Shown here: piece by piece, positions 24,701-35,771 of the stretch | How positions within the stretch are numbered: position 1 is the first letter of the stretch | Layout of the letters: every line of letters starts with the position of its first letter | Assembly: GCA_916613615.1 (NCBI GenBank) | Contig: OU744720.1 | Span: 68,154,471-68,218,470 of the forward strand | DNA length: 64,000 bases | Source: Steromphala cineraria | Taxonomy: Eukaryota; Mollusca; Gastropoda; Trochida; Trochidae | Reading direction: 5' to 3' | The notes under the pieces: model-generated | The model's database searches: none | The model's input: only the letters and a program-made list of their open reading frames with translations | What the model was told of the DNA's origin: nothing | Position numbers and translations under genes: made by a program

Positions 24701-27572
24701 GTCCAGGCTTTTTCGGGTGATAGACTCCGAAGATGGGTAGATACCAATGTTCCTCTTTGTTTTTTAAGTCAGGTGCCACTTCGGCATGCTTGGAGTCTAG
24801 CAGTTTCTTCATGAAATCGACGAAGTGTTTCTTCTTAATTTCATCTCTCTGAAGACTTCTATCCAAGGTGTAAGCTCTCTTCAGTGCTTGTGACTTGTTG
24901 CTTGGTAAGCGTGGTCTTTCCTGTTTGAAAGGCAGAGGTGCGATCCACTGTTTCTCAGGTCCCATTACCATTTCTTTGTCCATAAGCTCTAGAAATTCCA
25001 GATCTTCTGCTGAATAGGCAAGTTGTTCGTCTTCTTGAGTTAAGGCAAATATCTCATTCAGATGAATGTCGTTATGGCACGGCTGGAAAATAGTAGCACG
25101 CTGGTCGTTCTTAGTCCTGTACAAGTATGTCTTGTTCACGGTTACTTGATTAGGTTGATGTACCTTGCCGAGACAAGACTCGCCGATCACCACCCATCCA
25201 AGTGGCAGCAGTTGAGCATATGGCGATCCGATCCTCTGGTCCAAAACATGGTGTGCCTCGATGACATCCCTTCCTATTAAGAGCAAAATGTCAGCATCAT
25301 TAGCAAGTTGGGGAATACTGATGTCCTGTAGATGAGGGTAGTTACAAACAATCTCAGGAGTAGGTATCTCATCTCTTAAGTCTGGTACTTGCGAGCATTC
25401 AATCACATTAGCAATATCAAGACTGTTGCTTCTGTCAAGTGATTCAACAACTAAATCAGAAACTTTCCTGCCATTAGCTTCTGTGAGGCCTGCACAAGAT
25501 GAGATTGTGTACTGAATGGGTTCACCATCAATGTTCAAAGCATCAAAAAGTTCAGGACGAGCTAAGGTCACATTACTTTGATCATCCAAAATGGCATATG
25601 CTTTCACAAATCTGTCTGGTTGACTCTTATGATAAACTCTTACCAACACAGTTTTGGCACAGGATTTACCTCCAAATGTCTGTCCGCAGATCTGTGTACA
25701 CTTGGACGTGACAGGGTCTCCAGGCTTCTCCCGACCATAGTCTGGTGCACAAACAAACTGGTCAACATGAAGAAAGGTTGGGTGTTTACAATGACCACAC
25801 AAGTTACATTTCACAGTTTCCATACAGTTTTTGGCCAAATGCTTGTTACTTGTACAACATCGGTAACAAAATCCATGCTTCTTTAGGAACTCTTTCCTTT
25901 CACTATAACTCTTTGACTTCAATGATCTACACTGATTTAGTGAATGTTTTGTTGTACCATGGTAAGGGCAATAAAGTGTTTCAGCTTGAGGGTTAATCTC
26001 AGTCTTCTTTGTGAATACCTTATTGGTCTTGAAGGTTGTCTGCTTACTCTGGTTCCTGTCGGTCTTGCCACCGGTCTGCTCAAACGAGAAGCTTGGGTCA
26101 TTCCTTATTCTGCTCAGGTCTCTGATGAACTTCACGAAGAAAGTGAACGGTGGGTAGGGCACATTGTGGTCTTCCTTGTATCTGAAAGCTGTGCTCTTCC
26201 ACTTTTCCTGTAAACTGAACGGCAATTTGCATACAATAGGTGAAACACCACTGGCGGAATCAAAATATGCTAACAATGACCTATATTGCTTACACATTTT
26301 AACAGCTTCAATCTCTGACAATAAATCTGACAACTCGTACAACTTCTTATTGTCTTTCATGCTTAACTTAGGGAAATTATCTAATTTCTGTCTTAAAGTG
26401 TTCTCAACCATCTCTGGTGAGCCATAGCGCTCATCGAGTCTCTGCCAGATCTGCTGAAGCCCTCGTGTGGTGTCGTTGAAGTTTGATGCCCTCAGACTGA
26501 GTGCTTGCTTTGACGACTCCGGTCCAAGCCACTTGATAAGGAGGTCCATTTCTTCACTTGGTGTAACATCGAGCTCTCTCATCACGCTGAGGAAGCTAGT
26601 CTTCCACACTGCATATGTCTCTGGTTTCTCGTCATAGGTTCTCAGACGAGATAAGAGAAGATCCTTCCTTAGAAGAAACTTGCCTAATTCTGCCGTTGGA
26701 TTAACATGGTTGAACACTGGTGCGTAAGGGTTCAGTTCATACCTCGGCCGAGTTGTGTCTTCTTCAAAAGGTTCCTCGGTTGAACCCTTGGGTCCATCTG
26801 TAGGAGTTCTGCCGTTTTCTAACTTCTGGATGTAGTGTCCAGTTCTCTCCCTGGGGTCCTGCGAAGGTAAGTTGATAGTTCTGGGAATTGAGTTGTCGGC
26901 GAGATCACCTTCCTCTGCAACCAATACCTCGGCCTCCGCTACAGCAACTTCTTTCTCCACTTTCAGCACATCAAGTTCCGCTTCTAATTCCTTCTTCTTC
27001 CTCCTTGTCTGTGCAAGACGTATCTGTTCATCTTCCTCGAGAACAGCCTGCTTCATCTTCAGCTCGCTCTCCTTCACTGTGTACTGCAACTGCTGTTTGG
27101 CAGCTTCAGCTTTCATGCGGGCCTTTAAAGAAGATTGTTGTGAACTTCTACCACATGAACTTGATTTAGATTTCCTATATATGCTAGACAAGTGTTCATT
27201 TGCCAGTTTATAAAGAATTGCTTCATCCACAATATTCTTTGTCGATTCAATTTCTGAATAGCGTCCATCATACACAAGAAGATAATCTTGCAGATCATCT
27301 CTACTCTCACTAGTGTATGTCCTTTCTAGAAATAGCTGATAATTACTGCACACAGCGAGATATTTATCAACCTGCCTTAAGAATGTCTTTTCCTTTTCAC
27401 GAAGATGTATCATGTCACCATCTAAGTCTACTTGAAAGTTAATTTCACTCCATAATCGTTCAATGTTAGCCAATTGACGATTTCTTATTGACTCATACAT
27501 AGCCTGTCCTGCTTCTGTCTTTTTCCTAGACCGCTTGTCCTCACCACCCACAGCTCCATGCTCGTCTGACAT
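21741..27572 (-). CDS. BEL/Pao Gag-Pol polyprotein (1943 aa)
   Basis: The frame starts at the ATG at 27572-27570, only 43 bases after the 5' LTR, and ends at 21741. The N-terminus (about 150-230) is charged and coiled-coil-like. A DUF1759-type Gag region spans about 290-440, with LSRLRTYDEKPETYAVWK near its start. A Cys-rich knuckle lies at about 569-583 (CYRCC...HLAKNC). The protease carries ILDDQS at about 662-666. Reverse transcriptase has the first Asp in MADI (about 1005) and YVDD at 1084-1087. RNase H has FSDAS (Asp 1267). Integrase has an H-H-C-C finger (HYHSLVKHQG, later CVKCRKL) and catalytic Asp 1640, Asp 1707 and Glu 1757. A DUF5641-like C-terminus carries WKRWRDEYL. Nothing essential is missing, so the protein could be functional. 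Confidence 0.97.
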   Translation of the reverse strand: MSDEHGAVGGEDKRSRKKTEAGQAMYESIRNRQLANIERLWSEINFQVDLDGDMIHLREKEKTFLRQVDKYLAVCSNYQLFLERTYTSESRDDLQDYLLVYDGRYSEIESTKNIVDEAILYKLANEHLSSIYRKSKSSSCGRSSQQSSLKARMKAEAAKQQLQYTVKESELKMKQAVLEEDEQIRLAQTRRKKKELEAELDVLKVEKEVAVAEAEVLVAEEGDLADNSIPRTINLPSQDPRERTGHYIQKLENGRTPTDGPKGSTEEPFEEDTTRPRYELNPYAPVFNHVNPTAELGKFLLRKDLLLSRLRTYDEKPETYAVWKTSFLSVMRELDVTPSEEMDLLIKWLGPESSKQALSLRASNFNDTTRGLQQIWQRLDERYGSPEMVENTLRQKLDNFPKLSMKDNKKLYELSDLLSEIEAVKMCKQYRSLLAYFDSASGVSPIVCKLPFSLQEKWKSTAFRYKEDHNVPYPPFTFFVKFIRDLSRIRNDPSFSFEQTGGKTDRNQSKQTTFKTNKVFTKKTEINPQAETLYCPYHGTTKHSLNQCRSLKSKSYSERKEFLKKHGFCYRCCTSNKHLAKNCMETVKCNLCGHCKHPTFLHVDQFVCAPDYGREKPGDPVTSKCTQICGQTFGGKSCAKTVLVRVYHKSQPDRFVKAYAILDDQSNVTLARPELFDALNIDGEPIQYTISSCAGLTEANGRKVSDLVVESLDRSNSLDIANVIECSQVPDLRDEIPTPEIVCNYPHLQDISIPQLANDADILLLIGRDVIEAHHVLDQRIGSPYAQLLPLGWVVIGESCLGKVHQPNQVTVNKTYLYRTKNDQRATIFQPCHNDIHLNEIFALTQEDEQLAYSAEDLEFLELMDKEMVMGPEKQWIAPLPFKQERPRLPSNKSQALKRAYTLDRSLQRDEIKKKHFVDFMKKLLDSKHAEVAPDLKNKEEHWYLPIFGVYHPKKPGQIRAVFDSSAAYDGVSLNDVLLQGPDLMNSLLGVLMRFRKEEVAVMADIQSMFHCFQVREEHRNFLRFYWYEDNNPSKELIEYRMRVHVFGNKPSPAVATYGLRKAAIQGEEMFGHDTREFVENEFYVDDGLSSCPSEEEMADLLKRTQKSLQENGCLRLHKVVSNRTSVMTAFPREDLAKDLMNLDLTTDTYPLQRSLGLLWNINTDTFVFQTSRDVKPCTRRGILSTVHSIFDPLGFIAPIVIQGKVFLRELVQDKYDWDQELEPDKKMEWERWRDSLTALENIEIPRMYVPTSFRESNTKELHVFSDASEKTIASSAYLKMTDKNGSAHTGFVFGKAKVVPNHAHTIPRLELCASVLAVEVAGLVTNHLDLPPDCVHYYTDSRIVLGYINNTTKRFKVYVSNRVQKIKAFSEPNQWSYVPTSQNPADAATRPASVFNFNESRWLKGSPEVINRTVSTQDSSSLTTDEDIEETVCTASTKVSICQGLGSQRFERFSEWKRLVRAIALLKRFICSRNKQQVSYIDAFRNAELVIIREVQKEVFRKEIECLQNGSLLPRSSNLVTLNPYLDENGLLCVGGRLRHLQVETKQKSPIIIPRRHQIGKLLVRHYHSLVKHQGRHFTEGAIREAGYWIIGGKRLISSVIHLCVKCRKLRGKQENQIMADLPSDRLTPAPPFTYTGVDAFGPWTVASRKTRGGLAQSKRWAILFTCLVCRAIHIELVEEMSSSSFINALRRFIAIRGKVKEFRSDKGTNFVGSSDILGFHSLNVEDGEVGQFLNDNQTRWIFNAPHSSHMGGAWERMIGTVRRILDSMLADISPRKFTHEVLSTLMQEVCAIVNSRPIVPVSTDPDNPFILTPSVLLTQKTGTELDSFTINDDTSSLFKAQWKQVQSLANTFWKRWRDEYLHTLQKRRKWNKAKTNIKDGDFVLLIEKNIHRNEWPVGIIQNALTSNDGKVRKAVVRLIRDGKATHLTRPITEMILLMSEN

Positions 27573-27615
27573 GATGAGATGGTAGTCCTGGATACAGCCC
27601 TCAAAGTCTTTTCAC
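27573..27615 (-). other. Primer-binding-site region of the BEL/Pao element (site not identified)
   Basis: Only 43 bases separate the 5' LTR from the Gag-Pol start. On the minus strand it begins GTGAAAAGACTTTGAGGGC. A classical PBS would start TGG next to the LTR and match a tRNA 3' end; I do not see that. The primer may be an unusual tRNA or an internal tRNA segment. Confidence 0.5.
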
Positions 27616-28530
27616 TATGCTGGTAGCTAACCCCTGTCCACGACAGCAAGGAAGAACAAGACGTGTTAGCGTCGAATCAGTTTTTATTCTCTTCCATATC
27701 GTAGACAAACCACGGTGTGTTGTGGATTTATGTGGGGTGAAAAGCTGTAATAAATAAAATTACAGTCATAAGTCACAAGTCCTAAAATATTTAAAGACAA
27801 TGAAAAATTCCTAAATAATCAATGTATAACCATGTGTAAAATACACTGAATAATACTGATATAGTTCCCAAAATATTACTGAATAAATAAATGTAAAAGA
27901 AATACAGCTTTTGTTGTTTACCAAATGAATTGAAAAACTGACAAACATCACTCAAATCAAGGGACGCAACTCCGTCACCTAAGCCTAGTGCTGATAAGAG
28001 ATATTTTATGAATGCTTCATTTTCACACCACTGTTAAGGGTGCTTTACTGGGATAGAAATTCTGCACATAAATTACTCTAAATTTGCTTATTTACTGCTA
28101 AAAAGATAATACTTAGTGAAATACTACTGGAAAACGTAAAAAGATGCTAAAATAGAAACTATATTTGACAGTATGAATCGAAATACTGTTACGCTGGAGC
28201 TTTACAGAAAATGCATGAAAATACACCTAATTTAATTAATACAAATAAATTATATAGTGCAAAACACTGCGGAAATACACAATATTGTTTTACATACACT
28301 TTGGTGGCTGTATCTTTCCCGATACATTGAGTGGTTCCCAAAACATGTCTGGCCGCGAAGGCTCATTCCGAAAACATCATACGGAAAAAATGTCTCCCGC
28401 TGGAGACAGCTCCATACAGCGACACTGTGCACGGAAAGCACGTGCAACTAATACCGGAATAAGGTTACAGGTAAACCGGAATGGGATTAATAAAATGAAA
28501 AATAAGGTTAGCGCACTGGAAGGCAGCACA
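27616..28530 (-). repeat. 5' LTR of the BEL/Pao element
   Basis: Same length (915 bp) and, as far as I can read, the same sequence as the left LTR. All internal short frames recur at an offset of exactly 7312 bases. As the upstream LTR on the minus strand it would hold the promoter for the polyprotein. Confidence 0.95.
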
Positions 28531-28535
28531 ACCAC

Positions 28536-29735
28536 AATGATATAATTTTTTAAACGATTCAAAAGGTAGACAATCGTTTTCTGGATAAAATGTGTTATAT
28601 TGCTAGAAAGGATTTTGTCATGCCACACTTGCCTGACAGAATGTTGTCTTTCTAAAATGACCAATTTTACGTTGGTGTGCCTTAGCATTTTTACCATTGA
28701 TATTTTAATGTCTGAAAACGAGCCTCACGTGGTTAAGTCGTACAAGTAAGTTATTACATGAAAACATGATTTAACAATCGTATCACAACACTTATTTGAC
28801 TTTATGCATATATGCGTTTAACAAGCTGCCATTACAGTAACGTTACACACATAAGTTCATGATAAAGAAAGTTATTCTGCTTTCAAGTAGTTTATTTAAT
28901 TGGTTAATCCAATTATTCGTCTCACAACAAAAGCAAGTTTTTTTGTATTAATTAGTTATTAAAATGATATTTTACTCATATGATTAAATCAATTTATTGT
29001 TGATTATTTGTTTAGATTCTTTTTAAGAGAAAGGAGTATAATCATATTGGTGAGTTCAAGGTGTAATGAATGGATGTAATGGAAAACATCAGTCGATCGA
29101 AACTGTGACAGTCAACAGAATATTTGTTTTTGTGTGAACCAAACTATTTATTTCATATAATTACAAACGGTTCAAAGTCAGTAGGAACTAGCAGTGATTA
29201 TCAGAACCATTCATATTGCTCCTGTGTATGAACATCATTAATCTGTATAGTATATGCTGTTAAGTGAACATGGTCTAGTTATGTGGATTTTGAAATTTAG
29301 CATTAGAAAGGTCACTCAAATGATTCTTTGTATCAATGAGCTTATCAATTTTTAATGCGGGAAGAAGCGAGAAACAGTTTAATTGACATTCTTTCTAACT
29401 TGATTGGCAATCAAATTATATTGCCAATTAGAAAACGCTAGAAATGTCCCTTTTGAACATTAGAAATACAATAAAAGATCACATTACAAGGCATTAAATA
29501 TAACGAGTTTGATATGAAATAGAGGACATAATTTAACGGTTTCCTTATTTTGTCATTGGGAAAATAGTACTTATATTTTCGCCTAACTTTCATCAGTCTT
29601 CACTAAATTGTAGTTGTATTCTTCATCACTTAAATCCTATGTTGCTTGTCTCATTTCGGCGGGTACCTTTTTCATGAGAATATCTTACATACGCGTCTAT
29701 CTTAAAGTAAAACAAGATGTGTTTGTGAAACACGA
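28536..29735. other. No gene seen; duplicated block e copy
   Basis: Block e at about 29380-29530 (AAACGCTAGAAATGTCCCTT, CATTAGAAATACAATAAAAGATCA) is related to 16250-16400 and 18640-18790. The rest is AT-rich without exon-like structure. Confidence 0.5.
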
Positions 29736-29907
29736 ATGCCCCCGGATGCATATGTCAAGTATCAAAGACCTAGCTCCGACCAATCAAAAGTTATGACCAA
29801 GGTTAAAGTTTTTGTGGACATACGGACAGACAGACGGACAGACAGACGGACGGACAGACGGACAGGTGAAAAACAATATACCCCCGGAATCTCCGATTTG
29901 GGGGCAT
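29736..29907. repeat. Short inverted-end repeat with a (GACGGACA)n core
   Basis: The unit starts ATGCCCCC and ends GGGGGCAT, giving an 8-bp perfect terminal inverted repeat around 172 bp. Inside lies a GACAGACG/GACGGACA microsatellite (about 29823-29862). Repeats of this style are common in mollusc genomes; that remark is from general knowledge. A related decayed unit with GGACGGATAGACAGACAG is at about 44560-44605. Confidence 0.6.
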
Positions 29908-30107
29908 AAACATGATGCCTCCATGATATTATAAAATATGGAAGTTAATTGAAAATATGTAAATTGATGTTCAACGTCTAGTTTTATGTTTATCTGATTT
30001 ATGACAAATCTTCCTCAAAATATTTGTAAGACCAGTACTCAAAAACAGAATGCATGGATCAATATGAAATGAGAATTTAGTTTTAATATGTCTCATGATT
30101 CCATAGA

Positions 30108-30471
30108 TTAAAGGGGCAGTAGCACGTTTTAGGGGGAATATAAGGTGATGTCAAGAAAATAAAAATTAGTGGTTCCAATTGAAAGACAATGTATTTAAAC
30201 TAATAGAAGCAGTAATAATTCAAATATATAACGTAAAGTTTAGCCATGCGATTCCTTTTTCTTACACAAAATGAATTAAAGGTGTTCACACAAAATGGCC
30301 GCCGATGGATTTTATGTGAATCTTTACACTTTGTCCTCTTGACTACGGATGATTGATTTGTGTTATGAGATTTGTGACACTGTCAAAATAATACATTTAG
30401 CATTAATTTACACTTATCAGTGTAAATTTGAGAATATAAAATTATCAAAAAACGTGCTACTGCCCCTTTAA
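30108..30471 (+). mobile_element. TTAA-flanked MITE, copy 1
   Basis: Terminal inverted repeats AGGGGCAGTAGCACGTTTT and AAACGTGCTACTGCCCCT are flanked by TTAA on both sides (30108-30111 and 30468-30471). Total length is 364 bp. The interior carries CCATGCGATTCCTTTTTCTT and AAAATGGCCGCC-like motifs shared with the other copies. There is no coding capacity. TTAA duplication is the hallmark of piggyBac-type transposases, so a piggyBac-related source is inferred. Confidence 0.9.
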
Positions 30472-30639
30472 AGTCAATTATATTCCTAACATCGTTATTA
30501 TCGTCATTACCAATATTGCAATGAACTGTTATTCTCGTGAACATGATAATGCATGTCAAATAGCAAGAAATTGCATCGATAGAGTGAATCTACAGAAGTG
30601 ATCCATTAAGTAAGTAAACTGAGAATGAAACAGCCCAAG

Positions 30640-30760
30640 TAAGCTTAGATTTAAATATATTCCTAATCTATACTGTGATTGAATATAGAGGATCAATAAG
30701 ATGTTGCCATATGACTTGCAACTCGTCACAGCATTGACCGGTACCAATCCTATTTATAAC
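30640..30760 (+). repeat. Dispersed duplication block a, copy 3 (diverged)
   Basis: Carries AGGATCAATAAGATGTTGCC and CACAGCATTGACCGGTACC, recognisable but diverged from positions 1-160. It lies between blocks e (29.4 kb) and b (32.4 kb), the same order as 16.25, 17.34 and 19.35 kb in the left unit. Confidence 0.5.
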
Positions 30761-31802
30761 AGTTTGTGGTAAGGTGATAAGTGGCTTTGTACATTAATAA
30801 TGAGCAATTCCTTACTGGAATTAATACATTCTCGGCCTCACCTCGAAAAAAATATCTTTCCTAAACAATTAAACATTCGATACAGTCAATATTTAAAGTT
30901 ATTTTTTCCTAATTTGCTAAACTGCAAACTTTAAATACTTACTTCCTCAATTGAATTAATAACCAAAATAACTATCCAGCCCAAAACTAATTTACCATTC
31001 AATTTAATTAATAGTTTTCAAAGATCTAGCAGTTTTGACATTGCCATCCGATTGGGCTGATTTGCGTGTTCCATTCAAATCCGTATAACGGGGGCATCAC
31101 TGGTAGTTGTCTAGATTTCTCAAGGTAATTGTTTCTCAAAAACGTTGACAGACTTGAAATAACAAAATTGGCGAAATGTTACCTCAACAATATTCAAATA
31201 ACTTACGATTTAAAGTCTTGAACCTTAAGTAATTTGTTTAAACGTAGATAATCTATCAAATATTATTTTGCAGAAAGTTTATGAAAGCTAATATGTAAAG
31301 ATGCAAAACTATACACAAACATATAAAAACTCACTAAGCTAAGTAAAAAATGGAACCAATAAAATTATGACACTGACATGACTTCGTGAAAGTCTAAATT
31401 ATACGTCATTTCTACATGTCCCTTGGTAATATGACCCTTATTTTTCATTTGTGTGCCATATAAATGTTTTCAAGCCAACGTTTGACTCATTTGCTCACCA
31501 GTTACAAAATTGTCTGGTATTTCGAAATAAGGTTTTAACATTTTATTTTTATTTGTATCACTTTTGATCTTTAAGATATTCATTTCAAACATCATATTCT
31601 GTGTTACCATAAACTCAGATCTTCACAATGCTCCTCACCTTAACGGTTCTTTCTGTGTTGTTAGATATTTTCCAAACTGTTACCACAATGACAGACCTGC
31701 TTCATCAATAACTTTTACACAAGCATTGTAAATATTGGATTACCGTCACGCTTATTAAACTGCACTTTCATTTTCTGTATCTCACAATTTTTGTCTTAAT
31801 GC

Positions 31803-32145
31803 ATTTTCTCCCCACAGGGGCAGATTAAGTCATGCAATTTTGATACAGCCTCTGTTCTATTACGCCGGAATCCGTGGGTTCCGGCAGTTTTCCCCGGCGG
31901 AAAATATTGCACCTCAATCCATTTGAATTTCTTTATCAAATGATGCCACTTCTCGCATGGAGTGGTTCAGATCACAATGATTTTGCCATGATTCAGTAGC
32001 CAAAATGATGATTTAGAACAACGTCGTTGATTGCATAACTAAATTTTATTGCCTCCAATCAGGTATCTCCCGTTCTAGCCCACAAGCTCGGCGCACGAGA
32101 ACAGAGGCTGTATTAACGTTTCATGACTTGAACTGCCTATTTGAA
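31803..32145 (-). repeat. Inverted-repeat element B, copy 1
   Basis: The left end CATTTTCTCCCCACA matches the end of the copy at 16612-16893. Internal arms CAGATTAAGTCATGCAATTT...CAGCCTCTGTTCT and AGAACAGAGGCTG...TTTCATGACTTG form a ~40-bp inverted repeat. The centre (CTCGCATGGAGTGGTTCAGA, TTTGCCATGATTCAGTAGCC) is the reverse complement of the other copy. Confidence 0.75.
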
Positions 32146-32394
32146 TGACAATCGTTCTGTTACTCACAAGAAGATTTTATACCGTCTCATGTCCATTCTC
32201 TGAGTGCAGCATCACTCTCATATTAAAAAAACTGTCACGCCGTCATAACCCATTGATTAATAGAAATAAAAGTTTGGTGAGAAAATTTGAAAGTTGATTT
32301 GAAAAAATAACAGCTTCTTGTATTTTTAAACCCGCAGTAGATTTGTCCACTTGAGACTTTGATTGATGTTTTTAACATCAGATTTGCCATAACT

Positions 32395-32560
32395 ATATCA
32401 AATCATCTATGATTCACTCGTAAAGGAGATATATAATACCCAAAAAACAAAGTTAATATGAAAACTATTATCTGTAAATCACATAAAACGGAATCTCTTA
32501 CGTGATTGAGCAATATCCCATGGCAATTCATTGTATTTTGTCATTCATGCAAATAGAAGT
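32395..32560 (+). repeat. Dispersed duplication block b, copy 2
   Basis: TAAAGGAGATATATAATACC followed by an ACTATTATCTGTAAATCAC-type segment and TCATTCATGCAAATAGAAGT. Related copies lie at 19340-19480 and 36625-36775. A further colinear match follows at about 32820 and 37015 (GAGCATGCATACGAAACGTT / AAGCATGCCTTCAGAAACGT). Confidence 0.6.
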
Positions 32561-32599
32561 AGATCATCTTACATAGCAATATATATGTGTATTTCGATA

Positions 32600-35090
32600 A
32601 TAACACATTTTTCCAGCTATACACAACTTAGGAGTTGCAACAAATGAACCGCCAATAAAAGTAAATTGTATACGTTATGTCATCTTTCGACTGCATGTCT
32701 TGATATCAAATGATTTTGATATAGTGTAAGACATGTATAGTTAACTTTTCGTTTCATGAAAAACCTGCCTTCTTTTCAGTTAGTGTTAATATAATGTTTG
32801 ACTGAAATTAGATTTCTGAATGAGCATGCATACGAAACGTTGTTAAGTAACAGGTGGTTTACCTACTTTTGCGTTAGTACAGTCAATATACTCATTCACT
32901 ATGAATTAAATGTATCTGTATCAGAAATCAGACCCTATATTAGTCATTAAAATGATAGTTTTTATTCTTCTGATGCAATCGAAAGTATTACTTTATGTCC
33001 CTCTGAATAGGTACAGGTAAAGGCACACAGAACAGATGAGGAAAGCCTGTTCCTTACCTATGTATATGTCATTTTGTTTTCGAGGAGCTTGTTATTGATA
33101 AAATCAAATTTGGTAAATGTTTGTTAATGTAAGTAGCTGATTACTACTAGATGCAATATTTGCTTGTTTTGCGATCTCATGTAAACCTTTCTTCTGATAC
33201 AAGGATTCATAATTATACTCAAATGACCATTTTGTCGTGAGATATTAAATTTAACAATATACGTCACAACTCGGATATTGGTTACTCTTATCAACTAATG
33301 TTAATATTGTTTATATAAGAATGAACTTAGGGTAGAATCTGTTTTAAATGCAATAAATTTACACAGATAGTTGTTTTTTGTATTCATACCTTTTCTTTTT
33401 CCTTCTTTGTATCATTTGCATGACGATTACATGCTATATAGAAAATATGTACATTTTTATAGCAAAATCCTGCCAAAACTCCAAATAAAACTAGAAGCTA
33501 CATTGTTCAATTTTAAATGTAATTCTTATTTAACATAATTATTTAGATCTAATTTACCTAGTACGTTATTGTATTGAGTAGGCATTTGGAGTCCTAAAAA
33601 ATATCAGCTGTCAGTTTACAACCATGCTTGGTTCATGGCAGATACAGAATTGAAAAGTGTATGCGCAGTTGGTGTGAATGAAGGAAGTCAAAACTTATAT
33701 AAGACGAGAAGTCGATAAGTGACAAAAATTGAGATTGATAGTCCGTTTTGTTGATCTTATGTAGATCTGCTGTTGGTTAGAATTCGGTCAGCTTTGGTCA
33801 AGGTATATAGACATTTAAGAGAGGGAAGGAAATGATAGTCATTGATTTTATAATAAAGCTGCAATTGTTTACAGCAAAACAAGTTTGGGTCAGCTGTGGA
33901 CATTATATTCAAATGTCAAACTATTAATAACACTTCTTTCGAGATTAAAGTTATAGAGGAGTAAATAGGAGTTTAAGGAAAGCTATATTCAATTCATCGT
34001 GAAATTTATTTTAAACGAGATAATAAAGCAGTTGGAAAGAATCATTGAAAATAGAACAATTTTTTTCTCTTTTAATTCTGACATGCCACAATGTTTATAG
34101 CGTTATAGGTAAAAAAAGAACATAAAATAATCTACCAATTCCTAGATTGTGAAATCATAAGGTCATAACTGTACTTTGTTAGACTCTTTGATTGATTATT
34201 TTGAAACATCTTGGAGTTTAAACTGACTTTGTGTCATTCAGTTTTATGACTCGGATACTGTATACTTTTGTTCTTTTCCTTTCGTCTACATATTCATATC
34301 TCTCTAAATATTGATATTGTATATGTGACCTGTACTAGACTCTAATGGTAAGAACTGCTTCAATTTCTGCAACTTTATGGGAGTCTTCCCCGTGTCTGAC
34401 TATCATCCTATGGCCAAAGAACTTTTGAGTTCACAGCTGCCTTATTATTGAACTATCTACCAACTCCAGTGAAATTTGCTGGTTCTTTAGAGAGTTGTAA
34501 AACAACTCTCAACCCCCATTATGTTCAAGTTGCTTATCCATTAACACTGCTTCCAATTCCTTATTTTCACGTGTACATTATGCATTATATTCTTTATATT
34601 GTTTTTACATATCTCCCTTGCAGTCCTCTTCAAAGCACCATGAGCAGGTATTTTATAAATATCCATTATCGTATCATATCATATCATATACCGACATAGA
34701 TGTTTTTGTGTTGTGACTTAGTGGCATCGCATTACAATGAATAGCTATTGTCATTGTAAATAAACGAGTAAGTTTCTCAGTCTCTCTCGCTGTCTGCATT
34801 TCCACACAATAAGGTAAACATACGTGGGGTTTTAAAAAACATGTTCATGACAAGAAAATTTAATCGATAACGTATGTGAGTAATGTAGATTGATAATAAA
34901 TGATTTCAAAATGCAATCCAATTTCATTGATCACTATGGTTAAGGTATTTGGTGATGACACTTACAAACGTGCATTTTATGCTGAAAATGCTGTAACTAT
35001 TCTAAAAAAAAGATCCTTTCAAACATGATTCTTCAAAAGCAAATCGTGCAAGCAATTAAGGATGACATATACCAAATACACCAAATATAC
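32600..35090. other. No gene seen; inverted block c at 33690-33850
   Basis: The segment with AGATTGATAGTCCGTTTTGT and AGAATTCGGTCAGC is the inverted partner of block c at 15255-15400. The 34.4-34.7 kb stretch has an 83-codon open frame with a TCATA-type microsatellite at its end and no recognisable protein. Confidence 0.45.
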
Positions 35091-35094
35091 AAGA

Positions 35095-35230
35095 TTGAAG
35101 TGAGCAATGATCAATATAGTACAATGAGAGATAGGATCAATAAGCTTTTGTTATTTAACCTGTAACTCGTTAGAGCACTGACTTGTGCCATATCTCACAT
35201 ATTGAAATTAATCAATGCTAATTGGTCGGC
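35095..35230 (+). repeat. Dispersed duplication block a, copy 4 (diverged)
   Basis: Carries GATAGGATCAATAAGC and AGAGCACTGACTTGTGCCAT, related to the earlier copies. Block b follows 1.5 kb later, as in the other units. Confidence 0.5.
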
Positions 35231-35771
35231 GCTATTGAGTCGTTATGATCGATAGTTCATAGCCACCAAACAATTGTTTTTCAAAGCGGTATTCACATTA
35301 TTCAACCCCCTATAGTAAGGTTTAACAACCAGTTAATAATGTAAAACTCATTTAAAAAAGTTTCATGCTGTATAAGTCATATGAAATATATAATAAGTTA
35401 CATTCATGACATCGTAACAGTAGTAAGATACTTCTATCATTCATGTCGTTTAATGTGGCAGTGGTACGGTTTTGCTGCAAATCTGAAGCGATTGAAAACA
35501 CACCAACCATACTTTTAAGCTAAATAAAGATGATAAGAATGTACATGAGATAATTTAGTTCATATCATGTCCCTTGTGTTAATTAAAGGTGAATATGTGA
35601 CTCATTGGTATTGTATGTGCATTATTCATGCATGTTAACTTAAAGGAAATGATCGACAATTCTGAAAATACATTAGCAAAGTAAATCAAACAAACGTAGT
35701 TTAAGCAAGCATATCAAATCTGTTTTATAAGCGTTATTAAGGGACAATTAAACCACTGTTTTATATTTGAA

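Larger units (their letters stand above)
20304..28530 (-). mobile_element. Complete BEL/Pao LTR retrotransposon
   Basis: An 8227-bp element read on the minus strand. The two LTRs are each 915 bp, and I see no difference between them when reading through. A 5-bp duplication ACCAC flanks it (20299-20303 and 28531-28535). One open frame of 1943 codons fills the interior. BEL/Pao elements use Gag, an aspartic protease, reverse transcriptase, RNase H and integrase from a single polyprotein, and all five are here. Near-identical LTRs, the clean target duplication and the unbroken frame indicate recent insertion. It has landed inside old duplicated sequence of the left part of the window. Confidence 0.97.

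Noticed and set aside
21875..27310. Many plus-strand and alternative-frame open frames of 60-113 codons inside the BEL element
   Set aside because: They are shadows of the 1943-codon Gag-Pol frame on the other strand; none has its own domain.
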